A stretch of DNA of 51,282 bases from a virus, in IMG/VR virus record IMGVR_UViG_3300017917_003106, positions 1 to 51,282 of that record. One strand, 5' to 3'. Shown here in pieces: positions 42,000-49,496 of the stretch. Made by a program: the position numbers and the translations under genes. The notes beneath the pieces are model-generated. The model was not told the origin of the DNA, did no database searches, and saw only the letters and a program-made list of their open reading frames with translations. The stretch's first letter is position 1, and each line of letters begins with the position of its first letter.

Positions 42000-44296
42000 T
42001 GAAAAAAATAATTGTTATATTTTTAGTATTATTATATTCAACTTTTGGGTTCGGACAGAGTGTATCTGCTCCGGACTCTAAATCTTTTCTGTTAAGTACA
42101 AACGGACAAGATGCGAGTGGGTTTGTATTGAATGGATTTAATTCAACAGCAACTTTACTAACATCAATTAGTTTAGTTAATCCACCTTCAGGTACAACAT
42201 TTAATTTAGGAACAACAACTGGTCTAACTGCGGCAAGTGGATTTACTTTGAGTGGTAATAAAACCCGTTTGGTATTTACAGGTACAATGGCAAACATCAA
42301 TACGGCATTGGCATCTCTAAAAGTAAATACGGGTTCAATAAAAGGAAATATTGTATTATCGGTAGCGGCAACTGTAAATCCAACAGGTTACTTCTATAAT
42401 GGAACAAATGGACACTTTTATAGACCAATATCACAAGGAACAACTTATACTGGTGCAAGAGCAGCAGCATTAAATACTACATTCAAAGGACAGCAAGGGT
42501 ATTTGGTAACAATCACTTCTGCAGATGAAGATTTATTTATTTTTAATAATGTACCACAAGGTAATATATGGTTTGCATTAACCGATGAAGTGACTGAAGG
42601 ACAATGGAGAATTGACGCAGGACCAGAAGCAGGAACCTTAATCAAAACATCTAATGGACAAACTGCCGGAAATATAGTTGGACAATATAACAACTGGGCA
42701 GGTGGTGAACCAAATAATAGTGGTAACGAAGATTATGCAGTAACTAAATGGAGTGGTGGGTCTCAATGGAATGATTTGCCCAACGGATTTAATTGTGCAT
42801 ATGTAATTGAATATGGAACTTGGACTAATCCGGATGATGCAACATTTACAGAATTTTATACCAATTCAGTAGTACACTCAAACGGTGAAGTATTAACAGC
42901 AAGATTTAATTTTAATTTTGGTGGTAATGTAGATGAAACAAGATTTTCAGCAAGAGCAAACACTTATGTAAATAACAATTGGAATATAACAAATAATATA
43001 TCGAGAGGATTGAGTGGATTGGGTAAAGTTGATATTACAAACGATTTAGATACCAACAAAGTAAGTAATGGATACAAAGCATCTGTAACTGAAGGACAAG
43101 TAGAATGGTCAATTATAAATCCATATGAAAGCAACTTGGGTGGTCATAGATTACAAATTGATGAAAGAGAGTTTTATGGATTGGGTATAAACCTAAATGA
43201 TATAAAATCAATAAAACTATTTGATATTTACGAAGGACCTATTCAACCTTTAGATTTTGGTGGTTGGTGGAAACAATGGACAATACCTGGAAATATTGAT
43301 ATTACTAATAAAGTGGCATCAAGTTCTTATCAAAATTATTTTAGATTGCAGGATGGTTGGTATGGGATTAGAGCAGAATATACATTTACACCTAACCTGT
43401 CATTTAAGCAACATGGAATTGAATTGGTTGCAAATTCACAAACTGATTTAAACAATTTATACAATAGTATTGTAACTGTTTCGGATGTATTTTTAGCATT
43501 TAAAGAATTATCAAATGGTGGATTATTTGGAAATGAAAGTGGATTAGAGTTTACAAACGGTATTCAATATATGAACGCAGATGTGGATGGGAATGGTGTA
43601 TTTAATGAAGCAGATACTTACAAACTTTTACAACATCTAACTGGAGTACAACCACTTAGACAATATTCTGCATTGACATACTTAATGAAATTGTACAGTA
43701 AAACCGAATATGATGCAATTACAAAATCTAATTGGAATACAGAATTTAATTCAACAAGAAGTTTATATCCATTTAGTTTGAATACCGGAACATTAAACAA
43801 TACTTACAACATAAATGTAACTTGGGTAGGGGATGTAAACTTATCTCATTCTGCACAACAATCATCTAATGTTGTTGCAAACACTTCAATGAGAACAATG
43901 AGTTTGGGAACAACATCGGTTTCAAATGATATAAATGCATCTTTGATGAGTGAATTGGTAAACGATAAAGTTGTAATTACAATATCATTAGACCCATTAC
44001 AACAACAAGTAGTTGGAACTCAATTCCAATTAAATTATGATAATACCAATTTGAAGTTTGAAAAAGTAGATTTTATCACAAAAGGAAATCCAATGAATTA
44101 CGGAACCGACAGAGGTACATTTGTAAACATAGGTTCATTAATAACAGATAATTCATCGGTATTAGATAATACAACAGAATACAGAGTAACATTTAGTTCT
44201 ATAACAAAACTTACAGATATATTGGGATTGGTATCAATATCAACAACCGATGGTGTAAACAAAGAAGGAAAACAATTAAAGATTAAAATAAACTAA
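41999..44296 (+). CDS. Secreted C-type lectin protein with dockerin and cohesin-like regions
   Basis: A 765-residue exported protein with a Sec signal ending before Q20 (FGFGQ). Residues 135-275 form a C-type lectin-like domain: GYLVTITSADED, IWFALTDEVTEGQW, GGEPNN with EPN at 237-239 and WNDLP at 257-261, the calcium and mannose-type sugar-binding signatures. A dockerin-type calcium loop, DVDGNGVFNEAD, occupies 528-539 with ligands D528, D530, N532 and D539. The C-terminal 110 residues are cohesin-like (QFQLNYDNTNLKFEKVDF). It overlaps both neighbours by a base. It should bind sugars on a cell or virion surface and possibly its paralogue. Confidence 0.82.
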   Translation: MKKIIVIFLVLLYSTFGFGQSVSAPDSKSFLLSTNGQDASGFVLNGFNSTATLLTSISLVNPPSGTTFNLGTTTGLTAASGFTLSGNKTRLVFTGTMANINTALASLKVNTGSIKGNIVLSVAATVNPTGYFYNGTNGHFYRPISQGTTYTGARAAALNTTFKGQQGYLVTITSADEDLFIFNNVPQGNIWFALTDEVTEGQWRIDAGPEAGTLIKTSNGQTAGNIVGQYNNWAGGEPNNSGNEDYAVTKWSGGSQWNDLPNGFNCAYVIEYGTWTNPDDATFTEFYTNSVVHSNGEVLTARFNFNFGGNVDETRFSARANTYVNNNWNITNNISRGLSGLGKVDITNDLDTNKVSNGYKASVTEGQVEWSIINPYESNLGGHRLQIDEREFYGLGINLNDIKSIKLFDIYEGPIQPLDFGGWWKQWTIPGNIDITNKVASSSYQNYFRLQDGWYGIRAEYTFTPNLSFKQHGIELVANSQTDLNNLYNSIVTVSDVFLAFKELSNGGLFGNESGLEFTNGIQYMNADVDGNGVFNEADTYKLLQHLTGVQPLRQYSALTYLMKLYSKTEYDAITKSNWNTEFNSTRSLYPFSLNTGTLNNTYNINVTWVGDVNLSHSAQQSSNVVANTSMRTMSLGTTSVSNDINASLMSELVNDKVVITISLDPLQQQVVGTQFQLNYDNTNLKFEKVDFITKGNPMNYGTDRGTFVNIGSLITDNSSVLDNTTEYRVTFSSITKLTDILGLVSISTTDGVNKEGKQLKIKIN

Positions 44297-44640
44297 TGAA
44301 AAAATTACTATTCATATTAACTATATTGATAATTGGATGCCGAAAAGAGGATTTACCACCACCAACCGTATCTCAAAAAAGTGATATATTTAGTGTAACT
44401 GAAAGTAGGATTACAAACGGACAATCTATACATTTTAATTTACCATCAGCGGGATTATACACTTTAACCTTAATTGATAAACAAACAAATCAGGTTTTAA
44501 GTAGAGAAAGATTTAATGGGGTAAGCGGTGAAAATATAAAGAAGATTTATACGAAAACCATACAATCTCAATATTTATATTTGTTATTGGAAGATGTTAC
44601 TAAAAAAGAAATAGGAAAAACAACAGTAATAATCAAATAA
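44296..44640 (+). CDS. Small lipoprotein with beta-sandwich domain
   Basis: A 114-residue lipoprotein. The lipobox is LIIGC with C15. The rest looks like one compact beta domain: LYTLTLIDKQTNQVLSRERF and YLYLLLEDVTKKEIGKTTVI. The strand pattern (G-Y/L-x-L-x-L-x-D, then a turn and final I-I-K) resembles the type IX secretion C-terminal domain fold, but the similarity is weak. Start overlaps the lectin gene's stop. Likely anchored in the periplasmic or outer-membrane leaflet. Confidence 0.72.
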   Translation: MKKLLFILTILIIGCRKEDLPPPTVSQKSDIFSVTESRITNGQSIHFNLPSAGLYTLTLIDKQTNQVLSRERFNGVSGENIKKIYTKTIQSQYLYLLLEDVTKKEIGKTTVIIK

Positions 44641-44645
44641 ACAAA

Positions 44646-45020
44646 ATGAAAAACATACTTATATTAACACTTTTAATAGCAACTTTAGTAGCATGTAGAA
44701 AAGATAACACTATTAAAGTAGGACAAAAAGTTCCAATTACAAATGATTTAAGAATGATAGCGTTGAAAGGTATTAAATTACAAACACCTTTCGTAACGAA
44801 TGAAGTATTGATGAATGTAAAATTGGAAACAAATGATGTTGTAACCATTAAAATAATTGATATAGCTAATAGAGTTGTATCAAAAGAAGAGGTAAATGCA
44901 ACAGCAGGAGATAATCTATTTAAAGTTTATACAACTGCACTACCATCTTCAGCATACAGAATTGCATTATATGGTTCAAATGGAGTTATGATTGGAATAA
45001 CAGATTTTAATAAATTATAA
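44646..45020 (+). CDS. Small lipoprotein resembling the previous one
   Basis: A 124-residue lipoprotein with lipobox TLVAC (C17). The mature domain has VTIKIIDIANRVVSKEEV, then AGDNLFKVYTTALPSSAYRIALYGSNG, which follows the Por-secretion-tail (type IX C-terminal domain) pattern more clearly than its neighbour. It and the preceding lipoprotein probably arose from a common ancestor. An anchor or partner for the secreted dockerin/cohesin proteins is plausible but inferred from position only. Confidence 0.72.
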   Translation: MKNILILTLLIATLVACRKDNTIKVGQKVPITNDLRMIALKGIKLQTPFVTNEVLMNVKLETNDVVTIKIIDIANRVVSKEEVNATAGDNLFKVYTTALPSSAYRIALYGSNGVMIGITDFNKL

Positions 45021-45038
45021 ACAATAAAAAAAACGATT

Positions 45039-45353
45039 ATGTCAGAAGAAGTAGAAAATGATGGAACTTGGGGTGGTTTAAAGAAAACCATCGTAGGTAC
45101 AGTAGCAACAGTAGTAACCGCAGGTGGTGCATGGTTAGGTTCAACATTATTTGGTGGAGGTGAAGAAGCAGCTCCTGCAGCAGCGGCACCAGTAATTAAC
45201 ATTACTAACTCAAACACTCAACAACAATCACAAGGTGGTGGTACTACTAAGGTAATTGAAAGAGTAAAAGAGATTCCTGCTAAAGAAAAAGCAGCACCTG
45301 CTCCTAAGAAAAAAGAAGGTGATGAATTCAAAGAAACTCCACCAGCTTGGTAA
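45039..45353 (+). CDS. Small membrane protein with Ala/Pro- and Lys-rich tail
   Basis: A 104-residue protein. One hydrophobic, glycine- and alanine-rich segment lies at about 17-38 (TIVGTVATVVTAGGAWLGST), then GGGEEAAPAAAAP, a Gln/Asn-rich stretch and a Lys-rich end. Such small single-pass proteins occur beside phage lysis genes. It begins a group of three membrane proteins up to 46256. A holin or holin partner is possible, but the endolysin is 8 kb away. Confidence 0.62.
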   Translation: MSEEVENDGTWGGLKKTIVGTVATVVTAGGAWLGSTLFGGGEEAAPAAAAPVINITNSNTQQQSQGGGTTKVIERVKEIPAKEKAAPAPKKKEGDEFKETPPAW

Positions 45354-45363
45354 AAAATAGATT

Positions 45364-45963
45364 ATGAAAGAACAAACAGGATTTAGAGAGTTACTAAACT
45401 CAATGATGAAACGTAGATGGTATATCACTGCGTTGGTATTGGGTGGATTTATGTTAATTATGGGTGGTATGTTTGCTGCTATATTTAACAAGTCCGAAAT
45501 AGCAGGAGAATGGAAAGAACTTCTATTATTGTTATTAGGAGCTTTTATCGGTTCTTATGGTAAAATCATTGACTATTGGTTTAGTGATACTGATAAGGAT
45601 AAGATGTTAGTACAAAAGATGGATGAGGAAGATGGTACATCGTTAAGTAATACTGCTGATATACCAGATACACCAATCGTTCCAACAAATGTATTACCTT
45701 TTGGATTACCAACTAATGAAACTAAAGTAGAGGATAAAGTAGTTAGTAACGAAACTCCTAAAACAGATTTTAAACCAGTTGAGATAGATGAAGATGGAGA
45801 CGGAGTAATGGATGGTTTAGATACTGATGGTGATGGAGATATAGATGAATACTTTGAACACAGACAATGTGAGCATATTTGGGGAGATAGTGATAACGAT
45901 GGGGATGAAGAATGCTTGAAATGTGGAAAGATAAAAGATGAATCTGCCGAAGAGGTAGGATAA
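45364..45963 (+). CDS. Two-pass membrane protein with acidic calcium-like repeats and a zinc site
   Basis: A 199-residue protein. Two hydrophobic segments are at about 20-42 (ITALVLGGFMLIMGGMFAAI) and 52-72 (ELLLLLLGAFIGSYG). The soluble tail has a Pro-rich linker, then DEDGDGVMDGLDTDGDGDID, which looks like tandem calcium-binding loops. The end has CEHIW ... CLKCG, a possible zinc site that frames a further DSDNDGDE loop. The combination is unusual. The membrane part could be holin-like, and the acidic tail could sense calcium. It is between two other small membrane proteins. Confidence 0.65.
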   Translation: MKEQTGFRELLNSMMKRRWYITALVLGGFMLIMGGMFAAIFNKSEIAGEWKELLLLLLGAFIGSYGKIIDYWFSDTDKDKMLVQKMDEEDGTSLSNTADIPDTPIVPTNVLPFGLPTNETKVEDKVVSNETPKTDFKPVEIDEDGDGVMDGLDTDGDGDIDEYFEHRQCEHIWGDSDNDGDEECLKCGKIKDESAEEVG

Positions 45964-46007
45964 TTGTTACTTGGTTACATAGTTTAATCACTTAAAAAAT
46001 AGAAACT

Positions 46008-46256
46008 ATGGCATTTAAGGACATGTTTAAAGACAACAACGACATCAATGAAAAATCAGTAATTGGTTTTGCAGCATTCGTAGTAATGGTGTTAGCGATG
46101 GTAGTTGATTTAGTAACTGGATATCTTGGAAAAGATTTAGTTATCAATGAGTTTATTTACAATTCATTCTTAGTGATTTGTTTAGGAGCATTAGGTATTG
46201 GTTCAATAGACAAATTTGTAAATAAGAAAAACTCAAACGATGAGGAAGAAGGATAA
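46008..46256 (+). CDS. Small two-helix membrane protein (holin-like)
   Basis: An 82-residue protein with two hydrophobic segments, about 20-42 (IGFAAFVVMVLAMVVDLVTG) and 50-70 (IYNSFLVICLGALGIGSI), and a charged C-terminal tail (NKKNSNDEEEG). Length and topology fit a class II holin. A terminator follows directly. Without functional evidence, holin remains a likely but unproven call, and the two preceding membrane genes are alternatives. Confidence 0.62.
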   Translation: MAFKDMFKDNNDINEKSVIGFAAFVVMVLAMVVDLVTGYLGKDLVINEFIYNSFLVICLGALGIGSIDKFVNKKNSNDEEEG

Positions 46257-46266
46257 ATAAGGAAAG

Positions 46267-46293
46267 GGGAGAAGTAATATTCTCCCTTTTTTT
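46267..46293 (+). terminator. Intrinsic terminator after the holin-like gene
   Basis: GGGAGAA (46267-46273), loop GTAATA, TTCTCCC (46280-46286), followed by a run of Ts that runs into the promoter motif at 46294. Confidence 0.85.
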
Positions 46294-46303
46294 TATACTT
46301 ATA
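46294..46303 (+). promoter_or_regulatory. Recurrent motif TATACTTATA before the CsgG-like gene
   Basis: TATACTTATAGT starts only 13 bases before the ATG at 46307. A transcript started about 7 bases after the motif would begin at the start codon, so the message may be leaderless. Confidence 0.58.
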
Positions 46304-46306
46304 GTT

Positions 46307-47029
46307 ATGAGAAAAATTATATTATTGGTTGCATTTATCATCGGGATGGTAACAACCACATTTGCACAAACTGTTGGTAAAACACAAACAGAACAATACA
46401 AAGCATCATTCGAAACAGCAATTGATATTTCCCAATTCTTAGATTATGAGGGAAAGCAAATTCCTATTCAAATTTTAAAAGCAGGTATTTCAGACGAAAT
46501 GTATGAGATGTATCCTGAATTAAAAGAAAAAAGAGTAGGTTTAGGTGTTGCTAACATCACAATGGAATATTTAGAAAACCTCAATCGTTTCAAATTTACC
46601 GAAGATAAAACCGAAATTAAAAACCGTATGGTTAAACAATTTCAAGCATCTCAAGCAGGAATTTCTGAAAACAAATTAGATGGTAGAGGAAAGATTAACT
46701 TAGCAGAATATTTTGTTACAGTAGAATGTTACGATTATTCGGTATCAGAAGATGAAACTGTAAATCTAAAAGATGGTGTTAAAAATTTAATGGTAACCCG
46801 TATAGGTTTGCAAGTTCGTTTTACTAATGCAGAAACCGGAGTAGTATTCGGAGCAAGTGGATTGGGAGAAGCAAAAACAACGAGAGAATTAACTCTATTA
46901 TCAGATGCAACAGTAGACCCGGTTAAGTTCAACCAATCAACTATTTCAATTGCGACAAAGAAAGCATTGGATATTGCATGTGCAAGGATATTAGATAGGA
47001 TGGTTAAAAAAGGTATATTTGAGAAATAA
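46307..47029 (+). CDS. CsgG-like exported protein (curli-type secretion pore candidate)
   Basis: A 240-residue protein with a Sec signal ending before Q21 (TTFAQ). The mature part follows the CsgG pattern: VGLGVANITMEYLENLNRF with a helix, AEYFVTVECYDYSV, RIGLQVRFTNAETGVVFGAS and a C-terminal ATKKALDIACARILDRM helix. CsgG forms a nonameric outer-membrane pore for curli subunits. The usual lipobox Cys is absent, since the signal is followed by Gln, so membrane insertion would differ from E. coli CsgG. CsgG-like genes have been reported, to my memory, in marine phages. No CsgA or CsgF homologue is apparent nearby. Confidence 0.68.
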   Translation: MRKIILLVAFIIGMVTTTFAQTVGKTQTEQYKASFETAIDISQFLDYEGKQIPIQILKAGISDEMYEMYPELKEKRVGLGVANITMEYLENLNRFKFTEDKTEIKNRMVKQFQASQAGISENKLDGRGKINLAEYFVTVECYDYSVSEDETVNLKDGVKNLMVTRIGLQVRFTNAETGVVFGASGLGEAKTTRELTLLSDATVDPVKFNQSTISIATKKALDIACARILDRMVKKGIFEK

Positions 47030-47031
47030 AA

Positions 47032-48405
47032 TTGAATAAATGGGTAAAACTTCTTATCATATCGGTTATACTCTTAATAGCATCAAATGTTGCTAAAGGA
47101 CAAACTTATACCCAAACTTTTACAGATAAATGTACCGGTGAAATAAAAGTAGCAACCACCACATATATTAACGGAAACGCATTTGTTTCTTTCTACAATC
47201 AGACCAAAATGTTTACCCCTGCCGAAGTTGCAAGTGGAGCAATGCAGGCATGGTTATTACAAGTAAAAGCATCTTATGAGGCATTAACTTGTCCAGTAGT
47301 AAATAATCCAGTAGTAACACAAACAGTAACCCAGGCAGTAACACAGGCGGCAAGTTCAGCGGCATCATCAGCCGCTTCATCTGCAGCAAGTTCTGCGGCA
47401 AGTGCTGCTGCAAACAAAGCCGCATCAACACCACCACCAACTTCCACACCACCACCTGCATCATCAAATACTTCTTCATCCAACACATCATCTGGCAGTG
47501 GTTCATCTTCATCTGGTAGTAGTTCATCTTCATCATCGGAAAGTAAAACGGAAACTAAAACCGAAAGTTCTACCGAAAGTAAGAGTGAAACCAAATCAGA
47601 AGAAACTAAAACAGAAGAAAGTAAATCTGAAAGTAAAAGTGAAGAAAAAAAAGAGGAAAGTAAATCCGAAGAAAAGAAAGAAGAAAGTAAGGAGGAGAAA
47701 AAGGAAGAAAAGAAAGAAGATAAAAAAGAAAAGAAAAAATCGGCATCGGTAAACCCAATGTTAATATCATCCGATTTGAGTACAGTTCAATCACCAGATG
47801 GTAAATTTACCCCAATACTTTCATTCGGTGTATCTAAATCCTCTATGGCAGGTGATGAGAGTTTCTCTGCAAACACTATGATATGGGGAGATTTGAAACA
47901 ATTTGCTTTAAGTGGTGGATATACCAAAATGGATTTTAGTGGTGGCAAACTCAATGCAATTCACTCATATTCGGTAACTGCAGCATACTTAGATGGTAAT
48001 TGGATGGGATTGACTGGTTATACAAACATTAAACCACATCCAAAGTATGGAACATACGGATACAATGTTGGTGTAATATACTTACTACTAAAAAACCCAA
48101 CCACAAATAAGTTTGATTTGAATATATCATCATCGGTTGTAGCATTTTGGACAAAACCATATCAATATAATAAGAAATTGGCAATATCACCACAGATATT
48201 CCTAATGAATTCACCTATTGGATTTAATTCGGTAACAGGAAACACTGTTGTAAGTAGAGATATTGGATTTATTGTAGGTTCAACATTTGATTATAAAATT
48301 AGTAAAAGATTTGGTTTTAGTGTAAATTACAAAGCAATAGGTTCAACACAGAATGGAAGTAAAATCTTAAATAACTTCTTAATTGGTTCACGTTTATTGT
48401 TATAA
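47032..48405 (+). CDS. Outer-membrane beta-barrel protein with long low-complexity linker
   Basis: A 457-residue exported protein. The only start that keeps the signal peptide is TTG 47032; the signal ends before Q24 (AKGQ). Residues 25-95 are a small domain (TFTDKCTGEIKVATTTY). From about 107 a linker of Ala/Ser repeats, Pro, Ser and then Glu/Lys/Ser runs to about 240. The last 215 residues alternate like barrel strands (SFGVSKSS, MIWGDLKQFALSGGYTKM, RFGFSVNYKAIG) and end NFLIGSRLLL. It follows the CsgG-like gene by two bases. The linker could cross the periplasm and peptidoglycan. A second export or anchoring pore is the leading guess. Confidence 0.72.
   Translation: MNKWVKLLIISVILLIASNVAKGQTYTQTFTDKCTGEIKVATTTYINGNAFVSFYNQTKMFTPAEVASGAMQAWLLQVKASYEALTCPVVNNPVVTQTVTQAVTQAASSAASSAASSAASSAASAAANKAASTPPPTSTPPPASSNTSSSNTSSGSGSSSSGSSSSSSSESKTETKTESSTESKSETKSEETKTEESKSESKSEEKKEESKSEEKKEESKEEKKEEKKEDKKEKKKSASVNPMLISSDLSTVQSPDGKFTPILSFGVSKSSMAGDESFSANTMIWGDLKQFALSGGYTKMDFSGGKLNAIHSYSVTAAYLDGNWMGLTGYTNIKPHPKYGTYGYNVGVIYLLLKNPTTNKFDLNISSSVVAFWTKPYQYNKKLAISPQIFLMNSPIGFNSVTGNTVVSRDIGFIVGSTFDYKISKRFGFSVNYKAIGSTQNGSKILNNFLIGSRLLL
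47351..47745 (+). repeat. Low-complexity coding repeat (Ala-Ser, Pro, Ser, then Ser-Glu-Lys)
   Basis: Within the barrel gene, short triplet-type repeats encode tandem AASS units, then PPP/TS, a poly-Ser part, and finally KSEEKKEE-type units. The DNA is purine-rich in the second half. The repeat length may vary among related phages by slippage. Confidence 0.8.
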
Positions 48406-48407
48406 TT

Positions 48408-48417
48408 TATACTTATA
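48408..48417 (+). promoter_or_regulatory. Recurrent motif TATACTTATA before the secreted nuclease gene
   Basis: TATACTTATAGTGGAGAAA starts 27 bases before the ATG at 48435 and closely copies the site at 39685, including GAGAAA after the motif. Confidence 0.58.
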
Positions 48418-48434
48418 GTGGAGAAACACACATT

Positions 48435-49022
48435 ATGAGAAAATTATTTTTAGTTATTGCAATTGCGTTATTTGGAATATCGGCAAAGGCACAGAATGTA
48501 AACATTAAAACACCAATATTTGAGGTGTTATATTCACAACAATTAGAACAACCACTTTGGTTAATCTACAAATCCACAAACAGACCTACAAATGTAAATA
48601 GAGGTACAATGGACTTCTATACAGAAAAAGGAGTTAAAACATCCGATGGTGCAGATTATGCGGGAAACATCTATGATAAAGGGCATTTGGCACCTGCGGC
48701 AACGTTTTCGGACAATATGGAAAATCTAAAACAAACCTTTTCATATCTGAATTGTGCATTGCAGGACCAATATATGAATAGAGGTGAGTGGAGATTGTTA
48801 GAGGAACAAGAAAGAAAATGGGATGACGTAGAAGATTTAACTATTAAAGTTGAATTATTATTTGGACCAAACTCAAAGAAATTACCAACCAATGCAACAG
48901 TTCCAACTGCAATGGTAAAACACATCTATTTTGAAAAACAAAAGAAATGGAGATGTTTTGATTTTCCAAACATAAAACCTACTAAGAAGTGGGAAGAGCA
49001 CGAAGTTAAACACATTCACTAA
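48435..49022 (+). CDS. Secreted DNA/RNA non-specific endonuclease (NUC1 family)
   Basis: A 195-residue exported nuclease with a Sec signal ending before Q20 (AKAQ). The beta-beta-alpha-metal active site reads YDKGHLAPA, with catalytic H84 and Lys in place of the usual Arg of DRGH, followed by LNCALQDQYMNRGEW with N115 as the magnesium ligand. The fold core thus seems intact. Acting outside the cytoplasm, it could degrade periplasmic or extracellular DNA, for example incoming DNA of other phages or DNA released at lysis. It is preceded by a phage-type promoter motif. Confidence 0.87.
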   Translation: MRKLFLVIAIALFGISAKAQNVNIKTPIFEVLYSQQLEQPLWLIYKSTNRPTNVNRGTMDFYTEKGVKTSDGADYAGNIYDKGHLAPAATFSDNMENLKQTFSYLNCALQDQYMNRGEWRLLEEQERKWDDVEDLTIKVELLFGPNSKKLPTNATVPTAMVKHIYFEKQKKWRCFDFPNIKPTKKWEEHEVKHIH

Positions 49023-49030
49023 TTAAAACT

Positions 49031-49495
49031 ATGTTTATACCAAACCATTTACACATACTGATAAAGGGATATATGAACATCCCACCAAAGAAAGAAGAAG
49101 TATTAAACGCATTCTTAAAATCTTTAGTTGAAAGAGTTAGGATGAAAGTAGTTGCAGGACCTACATCGGTTTATGTAGATGAACCGGGTAATGAAGGAAT
49201 TACCGGAACAGTAACATTGGCAACATCACATGGTTCAATCCACGTATGGGATGCAAAATTACCTGCAATGTTTCAATTTGATTTATACAGTTGTTCAGAT
49301 TTTAAACCAGAAGAAATTCTAAGTGAATTAAATAAGTGGTTTGATATTCAGGATACCTATTGGGTAATGATTGATAGAAACAAAAACGAATTTTTTGAAT
49401 TGGATAGAGGATTATTCAGACCGATAAATACAGAGGGGGCCGGGGGTGAGCAGTCGTTTGAGGAAAAAATTTTTGATAGTTTAAGAGAAATATAG
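49031..49495 (+). CDS. SpeD-like (S-adenosylmethionine decarboxylase-type) protein
   Basis: A 154-residue protein. TLATSHGSIHVWDA lines up with the SpeD segment around the pyruvoyl serine (S66, H67 and H71), and FQFDLYSCSDF with the segment holding the catalytic Cys (C88). The residue before the serine is Thr, whereas known SpeD proteins have Glu, so self-cleavage may differ or be absent. SpeD makes decarboxylated AdoMet for spermidine, which neutralises packaged DNA, and phage versions are known. Start at 49031 is 8 bases after the nuclease stop. A related non-enzymatic role is an alternative. Confidence 0.65.
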   Translation: MFIPNHLHILIKGYMNIPPKKEEVLNAFLKSLVERVRMKVVAGPTSVYVDEPGNEGITGTVTLATSHGSIHVWDAKLPAMFQFDLYSCSDFKPEEILSELNKWFDIQDTYWVMIDRNKNEFFELDRGLFRPINTEGAGGEQSFEEKIFDSLREI

Positions 49496-49496
49496 T

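Noticed and set aside
47213-47594. Overlapping frames on both strands in the low-complexity part of the barrel gene
   Set aside because: They arise from repeat composition (Met/Leu/Gln, Asp/Glu or His/Lys runs) and carry no signals of their own.
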